Below, piece after piece: positions 37,336-45,988 of a stretch of 64,000 nt of DNA; the stretch's first letter is position 1; every line of letters starts with the position of its first letter. The stretch spans positions 35,419 through 99,418 of the forward strand of contig JALHNH010000024.1 in assembly GCA_022843625.1 (NCBI GenBank), in the 5' to 3' direction. The translations under genes were made by a program, and so were the position numbers. The notes below the pieces were generated by a model that had not been told where the DNA came from, ran no database searches, and saw only the letters and a list, made by a program, of their open reading frames with translations. The stretch is from Bryobacter sp. Its GTDB lineage: Bacteria > Acidobacteriota > Terriglobia > Bryobacterales > Bryobacteraceae.

Positions 37336-37457
37336 ACTGGCGTGATACGATTAGAGCAAAGTCACTGGATATTCCAATTTTCATATCCCCGTCTGCAACC
37401 ATTCAGACTCTGGCAGCGTCGCAAGATTAGCGCAGAGTCGATGAAGAAGACAAAGGA

Positions 37458-38483
37458 ATGAAAAACGTGAATACATCGACGCTAGAACGGGCAGAAGAAA
37501 TCGTGATCAGCACGGAAAACCAAAAACCGGTCTCAAGCCCAGAGGACCATCTGGCAAGCACTCTTTCGGGTATCAAAGAGGAGAATGTCTTTGTCTCTTT
37601 ATGGCAGGGCATCAAGGAAACAATCAGCCCGGCGAAGCTGCCTCCACTGGAAGTGACCTCGAAACCACTTCCGGTTAAAGATATCTGGGGGCAGACGGGT
37701 GGTAACGAATCCAAGAGTGCTATCGGCTCCGTGTTGGTGCATGGCGGGATCATTGCTTTGTTGATTTTCCTGTCGACCAGCAAAGAAGTGCAGAAGATTG
37801 TGAAGGAGTACACGCCCCTGGCTGCGCCGCTGAGCGAGTACATCCCGAAGACAGCACCCAAGAAGCAGACGATGGGTGGTGGCGGTGGTGGCGGAGCGCG
37901 TGACGTTACGCCTCCGAGCAAAGGCAAATTGCCCAAGGTTGCACCGAAGCAGTTTGTTCCTCCCCAACTCCAGAAGATTGAACAACCGAAGCTGGTGATG
38001 GAGCCAACGATTATTGCGCAATCCGATACGCTGCCCAAGGTGAATTTACCCATGCTTGGTGATCCGCTTTCTGGATTGAGCGCTCCCTCGCAGGGGCCAG
38101 GTTCCGGCGGGTTCGGCAGTGGCAAGGGTGGTGGTGTTGGCTCCGGCAGCGGGGCTGGCTTTGGGCCGGGCTCTGGCGGTGGAACTGGAGGTGGGGCTTT
38201 CCGCGTTGGTGGTGGCGTATCCGCCCCTTCGGTGTTGTTTAAGGTAGAGCCGGAATATTCAGAAGAGGCGCGCAAAGCGAAGTTTCAAGGCACGGTGGTG
38301 TTGTCGATCATTGTCGACCCCTCGGGCAAGGCTCGCGACATTCGCGTGATTCGGCCACTTGGCCTTGGACTGGATGAAAAGGCTATTGAAGCTGTCATGA
38401 AGTGGCGCTTCAAGCCAGGGCTTAAAGATGGTGGCGCAGTGCCTGTACAGGCAACGGTAGAAGTTAACTTCCGCCTTCTGTAG
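37458..38483 (+). CDS. tonB: TonB-family energy transducer with glycine-rich linker
   Basis: A 341-residue periplasmic-spanning transducer. An 87-residue cytoplasmic N-terminus precedes one transmembrane helix (88-107), a Pro/Lys-rich stretch and a glycine-rich run at about residues 214-258. The C-terminal TonB domain (about 262-341) contains FKVEPEYSEEARKAKFQGTV and EAVMKWRFKP. ATG at 37458 abuts AAAGGA with no spacing, whereas GTG at 37467 has that AGGA about 9 bases upstream, so GTG may be the true start. No exbB/exbD follows, so it may share the ExbBD encoded at 42037-43777. Its 3' end overlaps the convergent DUF971 gene by 20 bp. Confidence 0.85.
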   Translation: MKNVNTSTLERAEEIVISTENQKPVSSPEDHLASTLSGIKEENVFVSLWQGIKETISPAKLPPLEVTSKPLPVKDIWGQTGGNESKSAIGSVLVHGGIIALLIFLSTSKEVQKIVKEYTPLAAPLSEYIPKTAPKKQTMGGGGGGGARDVTPPSKGKLPKVAPKQFVPPQLQKIEQPKLVMEPTIIAQSDTLPKVNLPMLGDPLSGLSAPSQGPGSGGFGSGKGGGVGSGSGAGFGPGSGGGTGGGAFRVGGGVSAPSVLFKVEPEYSEEARKAKFQGTVVLSIIVDPSGKARDIRVIRPLGLGLDEKAIEAVMKWRFKPGLKDGGAVPVQATVEVNFRLL

Positions 38484-38793
38484 TCAGCTTCCTCAAATAC
38501 TCAAAGCTATAGATGCCACTGGAATGACCGTCATTCCAATTGATTTGAATCGCGTATTTCCCAACAGCTTCGCAGTTGAGCATCTTGATTGCAGGCTTGT
38601 ACATCTGGAAGGGGCTGGGGGCCTGATAGTTGGTTTTCTGAGGCTCTGTACCGTGGGCTCCGGTGCAGACGGCGCAGGGGCAATTGTCCCTCAGAAAGGC
38701 CAGACTGAAGCTGCTGTGGAGGCCGTCGCGCCAATCGATTTCAATGCCCTTGGACTTTGAGATGGCGATGTGTTCTGGTTCCTGTAAACTCAT
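38464..38793 (-). CDS. DUF971 (GBBH-like N-terminal) domain protein
   Basis: A 109-residue protein matching the family of DUF971/gamma-butyrobetaine hydroxylase N-terminal domains: IEIDWRDGLHSSFSLAFLRDNCPCAVCTG and AIQINWNDGHSSGIYSFEYLR. The Cys pair in NCPCAVC may bind zinc or iron-sulfur. Its ATG overlaps the rel/spoT stop by 4 bp (ATGA). The function in bacteria is not settled; an iron-sulfur role has been proposed. Confidence 0.88.
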   Translation of the reverse strand: MSLQEPEHIAISKSKGIEIDWRDGLHSSFSLAFLRDNCPCAVCTGAHGTEPQKTNYQAPSPFQMYKPAIKMLNCEAVGKYAIQINWNDGHSSGIYSFEYLRKLTTEGGS

Positions 38794-41024
38794 GATTTTC
38801 GTTCAATGTCTCTAACCCCTGGGATGCGACGCAAGGCACTCAGGATTTTTTCGAGTTGGCGCTTGTCCCGTACTTCGATCTTCATATCCACGACGGCGCC
38901 GTCGCGATCATCGTCGCCCCGGGCTTCGAGGCTGCGAATATTGGAATTTTCGCTGAAGAGAATCTGAGTGAATTGTGCGAGCATACCGGGACGATCATCG
39001 GTGGTGATGGAGATTTGCACGTCGAAGCTTTCGACGCCGGACTTGGCCCACTCTACATCGATCTTGCGCTCTACTTCATACATCAGATTCTGGACGTTTG
39101 TGCAGCTAATGCTATGGACTGCTACGCCTTTTCCGCGAGTGATATACCCGACGATAGCTTCACCCGGGATCGGGTTGCAACAGGGTGCCCTGTAGATCAT
39201 GACATCATTGAGACCTTTGACGCGAAGGGCAAGGTTCTTTGCCTCCTTGTCCATGTTGGCTTGTGATGGAGGCGGGGCAACTGCTTCGGAGGCCTTGGCT
39301 TCTTCTTGAGCTGCGCGCTCAGGGGAGAGGCGCATGAGAATGGGGCGGGCTTCAATTTTGCCATAGCCGAGGTTGGCGAATAGATCTTCAAGCTTGCCGA
39401 CGCCGTAATCTTCCAGCACTTGGGCGAGGATGGCTTCATCAATCTTGGAGATCGAGACTGATAGTCGGCGGGCTTCTTTTTCGAAGTACTTCTCGCCTAT
39501 CTCAATTGCCTTAGATCGTTCGGTCGCATTGATGATCTGTTTAATCTTGTTGCGTGCTTTGGAGGTTCTGACGAAGCCGAGCCAGTCTTTACTGGGCATG
39601 TGACCGGGCTGGGTTAGAACTTCGACAACGTCGCCGTTCTTGAGAGAGTATTTGAGCGGGACGATGCGGTTATTTACTTTGGAGCCGACGCAGGCGTTAC
39701 CAACATCACTATGGATGGCGTAGGCGAAGTCTACCGGTGTGGATTCGCGGGGCAGCACGACCACTTTACCCTTGGGGGTAAAAACGTAGACTTCGTCGGA
39801 ATAGAGATCCACCTTGAGGGTAGACATAAATTCGCCGGGGTCGCGCATTTCCTGCTGCCACTCGACTAGTTGCCGCATCCAGTTGACGTATTGTTCTTCG
39901 GTGCTCTTGCCGCGGCGGCCTTCTTTGTACTTCCAGTGAGCGGCGACGCCTTCCTCTGCGAGGCGGTGCATTTCCTCGTTGCGGATCTGGACTTCAAAGG
40001 CCTGGCCGCCAGTTCCCATGACGCTGGTATGAAGGCTCTGGTAGCCATTCTGGCGAGGCATGGCGATGAAGTCCTTGATGCGGCCGGGGATGGGCGGCCA
40101 TTCGTTGTGGATGACGCCGAGGGCAGCGTAGCAGTTCTTGAGCGAGTCGGTAATGATGCGAAGAGCGAGGAGGTCGTAGACCTGTTCGATCGGGATCTTT
40201 TGTTTCTTGAGCTTGAGGTAGACCGAATAAGGGCGCTTGACGCGGCCTTCGACGCGGGCAGGGATGCCTTCGCGGGCGAGCTTTTGTTCGACGCTTTTCT
40301 GAATGCCTTCGAGGAATTCCTGCGAAGCTTTGCGCTTGTGTTCGATCTGACCACAGATGTCCGCGTGGGCTTCCGGATCGATGGCGGCGAAAGCGAGGTC
40401 TTCGAGTTCGGCCCTGACTTTCCCCATACCGAGACGGTGGGCGATGGGGGAATAAATGTCAAGGGTTTCCTGGCCGATACGGGTTTGCTTCTCGCGGGAG
40501 AGACTACCGATAGTGCGGAGGTTGTGGAGGCGGTCGCAGAGTTTGACGAGGATGACCCGGATGTCGCCGACCATAGCGAGCAGCATCTTGCGGACGCTTT
40601 CAGCCTGTTGCTCTTCTCGCGAGTAGAGCTGGATCTTGCCGAGTTTGGTTACGCCATCGACACAGACGGCTACTTCGGGGCCAAAGCGTTTGCGGATCTC
40701 GTCAATGGTGACACCGGTGTCCTCGACGACGTCGTGAAGCAGGGCAGTTTCAACGCAGACCAGATCCATGTGCATGTCGACGAGGATTTGAGCGACTGCT
40801 ATGGGGTGGATGATATACGGTTCACCGCTTTTGCGGGCCTGGCCGATGTGTTGATCTCTGGAAAACTCAAAAGCAGCCCGAACTTTGGCGAGGTCCTCTT
40901 TAGGTCTGTTGGAGGAGAAAGACTTCTCAAGCTGGGCGTAACGATCTTCGATCCTGTATAGATCGTCGTCCTTGGTCAGTGGAGCTGACACACTGATGCT
41001 GCCGGGACTGGATTTAGATTCCAT
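38790..41024 (-). CDS. Bifunctional (p)ppGpp synthetase/hydrolase (RelA/SpoT homologue)
   Basis: A 744-residue stringent-response enzyme. The HD hydrolase domain has His97-Asp98 in LLHDVVEDTG; the synthetase domain contains RVKRPYSVYLKLKK and NGYQSLHTSV. A TGS domain (VFTPKGKVVVLP) and a C-terminal ACT domain (DVQISITTDDRPGMLAQF) follow. Both catalytic domains look intact, so it can probably make and degrade the alarmone. The start ATG at 41024 has no obvious RBS. It is co-transcribed with DUF971. Confidence 0.96.
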   Translation of the reverse strand: MESKSSPGSISVSAPLTKDDDLYRIEDRYAQLEKSFSSNRPKEDLAKVRAAFEFSRDQHIGQARKSGEPYIIHPIAVAQILVDMHMDLVCVETALLHDVVEDTGVTIDEIRKRFGPEVAVCVDGVTKLGKIQLYSREEQQAESVRKMLLAMVGDIRVILVKLCDRLHNLRTIGSLSREKQTRIGQETLDIYSPIAHRLGMGKVRAELEDLAFAAIDPEAHADICGQIEHKRKASQEFLEGIQKSVEQKLAREGIPARVEGRVKRPYSVYLKLKKQKIPIEQVYDLLALRIITDSLKNCYAALGVIHNEWPPIPGRIKDFIAMPRQNGYQSLHTSVMGTGGQAFEVQIRNEEMHRLAEEGVAAHWKYKEGRRGKSTEEQYVNWMRQLVEWQQEMRDPGEFMSTLKVDLYSDEVYVFTPKGKVVVLPRESTPVDFAYAIHSDVGNACVGSKVNNRIVPLKYSLKNGDVVEVLTQPGHMPSKDWLGFVRTSKARNKIKQIINATERSKAIEIGEKYFEKEARRLSVSISKIDEAILAQVLEDYGVGKLEDLFANLGYGKIEARPILMRLSPERAAQEEAKASEAVAPPPSQANMDKEAKNLALRVKGLNDVMIYRAPCCNPIPGEAIVGYITRGKGVAVHSISCTNVQNLMYEVERKIDVEWAKSGVESFDVQISITTDDRPGMLAQFTQILFSENSNIRSLEARGDDDRDGAVVDMKIEVRDKRQLEKILSALRRIPGVRDIERKS

Positions 41025-41085
41025 GGATTGAAAACAAAGGTGGGGGACCCTGACTTAATTATTTCGCCTTCTATGCGGACAGGTC

Positions 41086-41126
41086 AATAAAAACAAAGTG
41101 GCGGGCCCACAAGGGGGGGCCCGCCA
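41086..41126 (-). terminator. Rho-independent terminator of the exb operon
   Basis: A 10-bp perfect stem (TGGCGGGCCC at 41099-41108 with GGGCCCGCCA at 41117-41126), read on the minus strand, is followed by CTTTGTTTTTATT. It lies 26 bp past the TPR-lipoprotein stop. Confidence 0.85.
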
Positions 41127-41151
41127 GCAGAGGTGCCTGTTAAGGAAATAA

Positions 41152-42009
41152 CTAATTCTTCTTGATGCCTTTGGCCGCTTTTTCGAGCTCGATGGCCTTG
41201 ATCTTCTTCGCTTCGAGAGCCTTTGCTACCCAATTATCAGCGGTAGCAATGTCTTTCGTGTAGTCGGCGGGATTATCGGCCAAGTCGGCGCGTTCACGAA
41301 TGAGGAGATTGAGATAGGCCATTGCATCGTCATAGTTTTTGTCTATTTCTACGGCTTTGTTAAGATGCCCGATACCTTCTTCGACAAGATTGGCGTAACC
41401 AGCCTTCAACTCTTCACGAATTTTCTTGTCCTTGATGGGGCCCGGGTCTTCCTGTTTCATCTTGGCGGCCTCACGAGCTGCTTTATACTTCGGGTACCAC
41501 TTGGACCAGGAGATAACGCCGAGGCTGTAGTAGGCCTTGGAGTTTGCAGGATCGATCTCGACAAGCTTGGAGTACCAAACCTTTGCGTCATCCATCACGC
41601 GTAACTTGTCCTCAAGAGAGGTGAACGCGTTGGCCTGGTTATAGCGCATGGATGCGATGGATTCAGTCGCAAGCTTGTTCTTGGGGTCAACCGACAGAAC
41701 TTTCTGGAACTCGTCTTCCGCATTTTTCGCCATGGCTTTGTTTTCCGGGGAATCGGCACCTGGAATCCATTGGCTCATGTATGAGGTGGCCAGATATAAG
41801 CGCGCAACCTCAAAAGTGGGATCGGCATCGATCGCTTCTCGAAACTTACGGGCGGCTTCTTCATACTTGGTCGCCTTATAGGCGGCGACACCCTTGTTCA
41901 GGGCATCACGTGCCTTCAATTTTTCACAACCGCTCGCGAAGACCAGCAAGCCGAGGGTAACCAGGGCCGTCGAAATTACGCGAACATGGGGCTTAAGCAG
42001 ATTGAACAT
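41152..42009 (-). CDS. TPR-repeat lipoprotein
   Basis: A 285-residue protein. The lipobox (LLVFASGC, Cys28) predicts a lipoprotein; it is followed by tetratricopeptide repeats such as ALNKGVAAYKATKYEEAARKFREAI and YSLGVISWSKWY. It is the last gene of the exb cluster, 27 bp after the second exbD. It is likely a periplasmic adaptor for the TonB system; TPR proteins accompany ExbBD elsewhere, but a direct role is inference. Confidence 0.85.
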   Translation of the reverse strand: MFNLLKPHVRVISTALVTLGLLVFASGCEKLKARDALNKGVAAYKATKYEEAARKFREAIDADPTFEVARLYLATSYMSQWIPGADSPENKAMAKNAEDEFQKVLSVDPKNKLATESIASMRYNQANAFTSLEDKLRVMDDAKVWYSKLVEIDPANSKAYYSLGVISWSKWYPKYKAAREAAKMKQEDPGPIKDKKIREELKAGYANLVEEGIGHLNKAVEIDKNYDDAMAYLNLLIRERADLADNPADYTKDIATADNWVAKALEAKKIKAIELEKAAKGIKKN

Positions 42010-42036
42010 TTTAGTCGCTATCCTCCTCGCATCCGG

Positions 42037-42462
42037 CTATTCGCCGGCTTCCACCTTCTTGGTCATCAAACCAACCTGGTCGATGCCGACGCCTTTAGCG
42101 ACGTCAATCACTTTGGCCACTTCCTGAAACTCGAGATCAGGGTCACCCTTCACAAAGCATACCCGCTCCGCGCGCGTCTTGAAGATGTCTTCGAGGCGTT
42201 TGGACAAGTTCTCAAAAAGAACAGATTCTGCGTTGATCTTCATGGACTTGTCTTTCTCAATGATAACGACCACAGTGCGGTCATTTTCAGGAGGCGGTGG
42301 CGAATTTGGGGGTGGTGGTTGTGGCACGCGGGCTTCCAAGCCCTTCGGGACTAACGGTGTAATCACCATGAAAATAATGATCAAGACAAGCAAAACGTCG
42401 ATCATCGGAGTCATGTTAATTTCGCTGCTAGGACCCCCTTTGCCGCCCGTGGACATTGACAT
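42037..42462 (-). CDS. exbD: ExbD/TolR biopolymer transport protein (copy 2)
   Basis: A 141-residue inner-membrane protein with one transmembrane helix bearing the conserved Asp in TPMIDVLLVLIIIFMVI, the proton-pathway residue of ExbD. A proline-rich segment (PQPPPPNSPPPP) extends into the periplasm, followed by the ExbD fold. It lies 29 bp after the first exbD, so both could form a heteromeric pump unit with ExbB. Confidence 0.93.
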   Translation of the reverse strand: MSMSTGGKGGPSSEINMTPMIDVLLVLIIIFMVITPLVPKGLEARVPQPPPPNSPPPPENDRTVVVIIEKDKSMKINAESVLFENLSKRLEDIFKTRAERVCFVKGDPDLEFQEVAKVIDVAKGVGIDQVGLMTKKVEAGE

Positions 42463-42491
42463 ATGCTGTGTGTCTCCCTTTTCTCTCTTAA

Positions 42492-42932
42492 TTACTTGGC
42501 TTCAGCTACTGGCTGCGTGCCCTGAATTTCTTCCGTGATCAGACCCAACTGCTCTACGCCTGCGTTGCGGATTTCGTCCACAACGGTAACCACTCGCTCA
42601 TATTTTGCTCTGCGATCGGCGCTGATATATACAACTTTCTCAGGCTTGTTGGTCAACATATCCTTGATCTTGGTTGGCATCTGATCTGGTGCCATGCGGG
42701 TGGTTCCAAGATAGGTATCCCCGGCTCTGGTGACGCTAACAAGAATGGCGTCTTCTTTGTCGGCATCTTTCATAGATATCGGGTTTTTCGTTCTGACTTT
42801 TTCAACGCTCACACCCTTTTGAAGCATGGGCGTGATCACCATGAAGATGATGAGCATGACGAGCATGACGTCAACCATGGGGGTAACGTTGATATCCGAA
42901 ACTGGGGGCGGTGGAATTTTTCTTTTTGACAT
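42492..42932 (-). CDS. exbD: ExbD/TolR biopolymer transport protein (copy 1)
   Basis: A 146-residue ExbD with the conserved Asp in VTPMVDVMLVMLIIFMVIT. The periplasmic part contains VVYISADRRAKYERVVTVVDEIR, typical of the family. The start follows after MSKRKIPPPPVSDIN. It lies between exbB and the second exbD. Two differing ExbD copies in one operon are common in Acidobacteriota-type clusters. Confidence 0.93.
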   Translation of the reverse strand: MSKRKIPPPPVSDINVTPMVDVMLVMLIIFMVITPMLQKGVSVEKVRTKNPISMKDADKEDAILVSVTRAGDTYLGTTRMAPDQMPTKIKDMLTNKPEKVVYISADRRAKYERVVTVVDEIRNAGVEQLGLITEEIQGTQPVAEAK

Positions 42933-43051
42933 GTCAGAAGTCCCTTCACTTCAGCGGATTCCCATTCTCCGCCAGGTTGAGGCCCTGAGGCCTCAGCCTG
43001 GAGAAGAATACAAACTCGCAAAGATTCGTCTTAATTCAATGACCCGAGGGC

Positions 43052-43777
43052 CTATGCGCGGCGGGAGGCCTGCGAACGCTTGATGAAGTAGTCGAGCAAT
43101 TCGGAGCTCGAGTTGTTCATTTCGATGCCAAAGCTTTCCACTTTATTGGTGAAGTAGTTGAACATCATAACTGCAGGGATAGCTACGAACAGGCCAAGTG
43201 CGGTCGTAACGAGTGCCTCCGAGATACCACCAGCGACAGCGCCGAGACCGGCGGCCTTTTCACTTGCGATACCCTTGAAGGCGTTAACGATACCGACGAC
43301 CGTTCCGAAGAGGCCGACGAAGGGGCCGGTTGAACCAATGGTTGCGAGGCTGGAAACACCGCGCTTGAGTTCGGCACCGACGATTGCTTCTGCACGCTCA
43401 AGAGCGCGCTTGGAGGCTTCGATGGTTTCGCCAGATATTTCGCTGCTCAGCTGGTGGGCCTTGAATTCCTGGAGTCCAGCGACGACGACCTTGGCTAGAT
43501 GTGACTTCTTATAGCGATCGGCGATCTTGATGGCTTCATCAAGCTTTCCTTCGCGCAAGGCACCGGCTACTGCCGGGGCGAACTGACGGCTCTGGGTTTT
43601 GGCGGCATTGAAGGCGATCAGGCGGTCAATCATGACACCGATCGACCAAGCCGACATGATGAAAAGGATGACCACGACGGCCTTAGCCAGGAATCCCATC
43701 TGGTCCCACATCGTGAGGACATCGAATCCGACTTCCTGTAGCAAAAGGAAGCCCGTATACTGCATATTGAAAAGCAT
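43052..43777 (-). CDS. exbB: MotA/TolQ/ExbB proton channel protein
   Basis: A 241-residue inner-membrane proton channel subunit. The first transmembrane helix (about 28-50) follows a short N-terminus; the conserved loop contains LATIGSTGPFVGLFGTVVGIVNAF and GGISEALVTTALGLFVAIPAVM. AGGAG lies 8 bases before ATG. It provides the proton-motive-force motor with the two ExbD proteins for TonB-dependent uptake. It lies between tonB and exbD. Confidence 0.95.
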   Translation of the reverse strand: MLFNMQYTGFLLLQEVGFDVLTMWDQMGFLAKAVVVILFIMSAWSIGVMIDRLIAFNAAKTQSRQFAPAVAGALREGKLDEAIKIADRYKKSHLAKVVVAGLQEFKAHQLSSEISGETIEASKRALERAEAIVGAELKRGVSSLATIGSTGPFVGLFGTVVGIVNAFKGIASEKAAGLGAVAGGISEALVTTALGLFVAIPAVMMFNYFTNKVESFGIEMNNSSSELLDYFIKRSQASRRA

Positions 43778-43849
43778 GCAAAAATCTCCTGCGAGTTGTT
43801 TTGGTTTCGGGAACTACTATTTAATTGGGCTTGCGCCGAAAAACTAAGA

Positions 43850-44599
43850 TTACTGGCTTAACGTAAAGTTTACGTCAATGGTCGTAATCACCTCAACGGG
43901 TTCGCCATTGAGAAGCGTGGGTTGGTAGACCCACTGCCTGACCGCTTCGGTAGCCGCCTGCACAAGCAGAGGGTGACCGGAGATCATGGTTAGGTTCTGG
44001 ATGGTGCCGTCCTTCGCGATAACCGCGTTAAACTTTACGACACCTGAAATTCGGGCCTGCCTGGCGAGGGGCGGATACATCGGCTTGGGCTGACGGACCA
44101 GCTTTGCACTCTGTACGTTGCCGCCGACGCGAACCGGAGCGGCCGGGGGCTTCGGCTTGGGGGGATCTTCCTTCTTGGGAGGAGGGGGAGGGCCAGGGAT
44201 TGAATTGAGCAATCCACCCATGACACCGCCCGGAACACCGCCCGGAACACCGCCGGGGACGCCGCCAGATACGCCAGTTGCCATCGGAAGCTCTTCTTCC
44301 TTGATCATGGCGATATCTTTCGGAATCGTCTTTGGCGCCATCAAAACATTAGCATTGAATTGCTTAGGCACCACCTTTACCTTTTGAACCTGAACGGGGG
44401 CAGGAGGTGGTGGTGGAGGCGGAGGCGGAGGCGGAGCAACAAGACTGCTTCCCAAGGCTGCCGCGCTGATCTGCTCGTAATAAATCATAGGCAGAATCAC
44501 GAGCACTGTCATCAGCGTGACCTGAATGAGGAACGAGACCACAATGGAGCTCGCTTTCCTCGTTTGACTTTCTTCAACTAGAAGGCTTTGTTCGAACAT
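43850..44599 (-). CDS. tonB: TonB energy transducer with proline-rich and VPGG-repeat linker
   Basis: A 249-residue TonB. A transmembrane helix (about 20-45) is followed by an 11-proline run, a KVVPKQF basic segment, four GGV[PM]-type repeats and further proline clusters. The C-terminal domain contains LVRQPKPMYPPLARQARISGV and AVRQWVYQPTLLNGEPV. It heads the tonB-exbB-exbD-exbD-TPR operon on the minus strand. Its linker differs from the glycine-rich one at 37458, so the two may serve different receptors. Confidence 0.92.
   Translation of the reverse strand: MFEQSLLVEESQTRKASSIVVSFLIQVTLMTVLVILPMIYYEQISAAALGSSLVAPPPPPPPPPPPAPVQVQKVKVVPKQFNANVLMAPKTIPKDIAMIKEEELPMATGVSGGVPGGVPGGVPGGVMGGLLNSIPGPPPPPKKEDPPKPKPPAAPVRVGGNVQSAKLVRQPKPMYPPLARQARISGVVKFNAVIAKDGTIQNLTMISGHPLLVQAATEAVRQWVYQPTLLNGEPVEVITTIDVNFTLSQ
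44223..44270 (-). repeat. Four 12-bp tandem repeats in tonB coding VPGG units
   Basis: Units ACACCGCCCGGA (44223-44234 and 44235-44246), ACACCGCCGGGG and ACGCCGCCAGAT encode GGVPGGVPGGVSG-type linker. The exact first two units could vary in number by slippage. Confidence 0.8.
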
Positions 44600-44663
44600 C
44601 CCTAAATCCTTTCCCTAAATCTAGACACCAAGGCGGAGGCCAAGGTTCCAGAGGTGGCAATTC

Positions 44664-45869
44664 TTATTTCGCCGCGAGCTTTTTAGAGCCCACTACTCCT
44701 GGTGAGGTGCCGCCGTTTTTCTGATTGTCTCCGCGCTTCTTCATGAAGTCCTGCCAGAACACCAAAATCGGGCTTGCCACAAAAATCGATGAATACGTTC
44801 CAACCAAGATTCCGACAACCAGGGCGAATGCAAAACCATTCAACACCTGACCGCCAAACAACCATAACGCAACTGCGGTGAGAAAGGTAAGGCCTGACGT
44901 CATAATTGTTCGGCTCAGCGTTTCATTGATGCTGCGATTCACAATTTCAGTCATGTCGCCCTTGCGCCCTCTCTGCAAATTTTCACGAATCCGGTCGAAG
45001 ACCACAATCGTGTCGTTCATGGAGTAACCAACTAATGTAAGGAGTGCGGCAATCACAGTCAAGGAAATCTCTTTATGGAATAGAGAAAAAAGTCCTATAG
45101 TGATGATCGTGTCGTGAAGAACAGCGATTACAGCGGCAAAACCATACACAAATTCAAAACGAAGGCCTACATATATCAACATTCCTGCCATCGCGTAAAG
45201 GGTTGCCAGCAAAGCTTGTGTGCGCAATTCGTTGCCGACCTTGGGGCCGACGACTTCGGTATTGCGAACGAGGTACTTGCCGATGTAGCCTTCCTGCTTG
45301 ATTACCGTCAGAATTTGCGGGGTCATCCCGGGAACTGCACTGAGCTCATCGAAGCTGGAGAGGATGCCCCCTTTTTGTTTGTCACGAAAGCTAAGAACCT
45401 CAGTGACCAACTTGCGCAGGTCTTCATCACCGATGAAGACGCCGGCTTTCTGAAGGGGCAAATTGAGCCTCTCGTAGACCCTTCCTGCGGCCGCGCCGGT
45501 GAAGTCGAGCTTGTCTGGCTGGGCGCTAAAAACGCTCGCCAACGTGTCTTCAATGGCCTGACGCGTGGACTGCAATTCGCGCTCGTCCTTGATCTCGGTT
45601 TCGATCATCAGTTCGTTGGTGCCCTGAACTGAAATCACCGAAATTTCGCCCGATATTTTTTTGCCGAGAGCAGCGCGGATAGATTCTTCGCTTGGCTTCT
45701 CGGCAAACTTCACGTAGAGGAGGGTGCCACCCTTAAAGTCGATGCCGTAGCGCGGGCCGCCCTCAATTACGAGACTGACAATACCAGCAGCGGTGAGCAA
45801 AAGTGTCAAGCCAATCAGCGGCCACTTGTTGCCCATGAAATCGAAATTTGTATCGCGAAATAGATGCAT
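44664..45869 (-). CDS. secF: Protein-export membrane protein SecF
   Basis: A 401-residue SecF with about six transmembrane helices and a periplasmic domain after the first. Family motifs include GIDFKGGTLLYV and FVYGFAAVIAVLHDTIITIG, then DTIVVFDRIRENL and TLSRTIMTSGLT. It assists Sec translocation with SecD. It is separated from SecD by 119 bp; together with tgt-yajC-secD the order is the classical one. The tonB operon starts 64 bp downstream. Confidence 0.95.
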   Translation of the reverse strand: MHLFRDTNFDFMGNKWPLIGLTLLLTAAGIVSLVIEGGPRYGIDFKGGTLLYVKFAEKPSEESIRAALGKKISGEISVISVQGTNELMIETEIKDERELQSTRQAIEDTLASVFSAQPDKLDFTGAAAGRVYERLNLPLQKAGVFIGDEDLRKLVTEVLSFRDKQKGGILSSFDELSAVPGMTPQILTVIKQEGYIGKYLVRNTEVVGPKVGNELRTQALLATLYAMAGMLIYVGLRFEFVYGFAAVIAVLHDTIITIGLFSLFHKEISLTVIAALLTLVGYSMNDTIVVFDRIRENLQRGRKGDMTEIVNRSINETLSRTIMTSGLTFLTAVALWLFGGQVLNGFAFALVVGILVGTYSSIFVASPILVFWQDFMKKRGDNQKNGGTSPGVVGSKKLAAK

Positions 45870-45988
45870 TCTGCCTAAACCCGGCTGGTGTGCAATTTGG
45901 GGTAGACACCAGCCATTCCTTTCTGGTTCCCGCCGGAATGAAAAAAATCACTCGACAGCGGAAAAAGTATGATTTTCTTTGTACCGAG

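Noticed and set aside
39870..40961. 363-codon open frame antisense to the rel/spoT gene
   Set aside because: Acidic, Asp/Val-rich composition is what the reverse complement of such a gene yields, and no family resemblance was seen.
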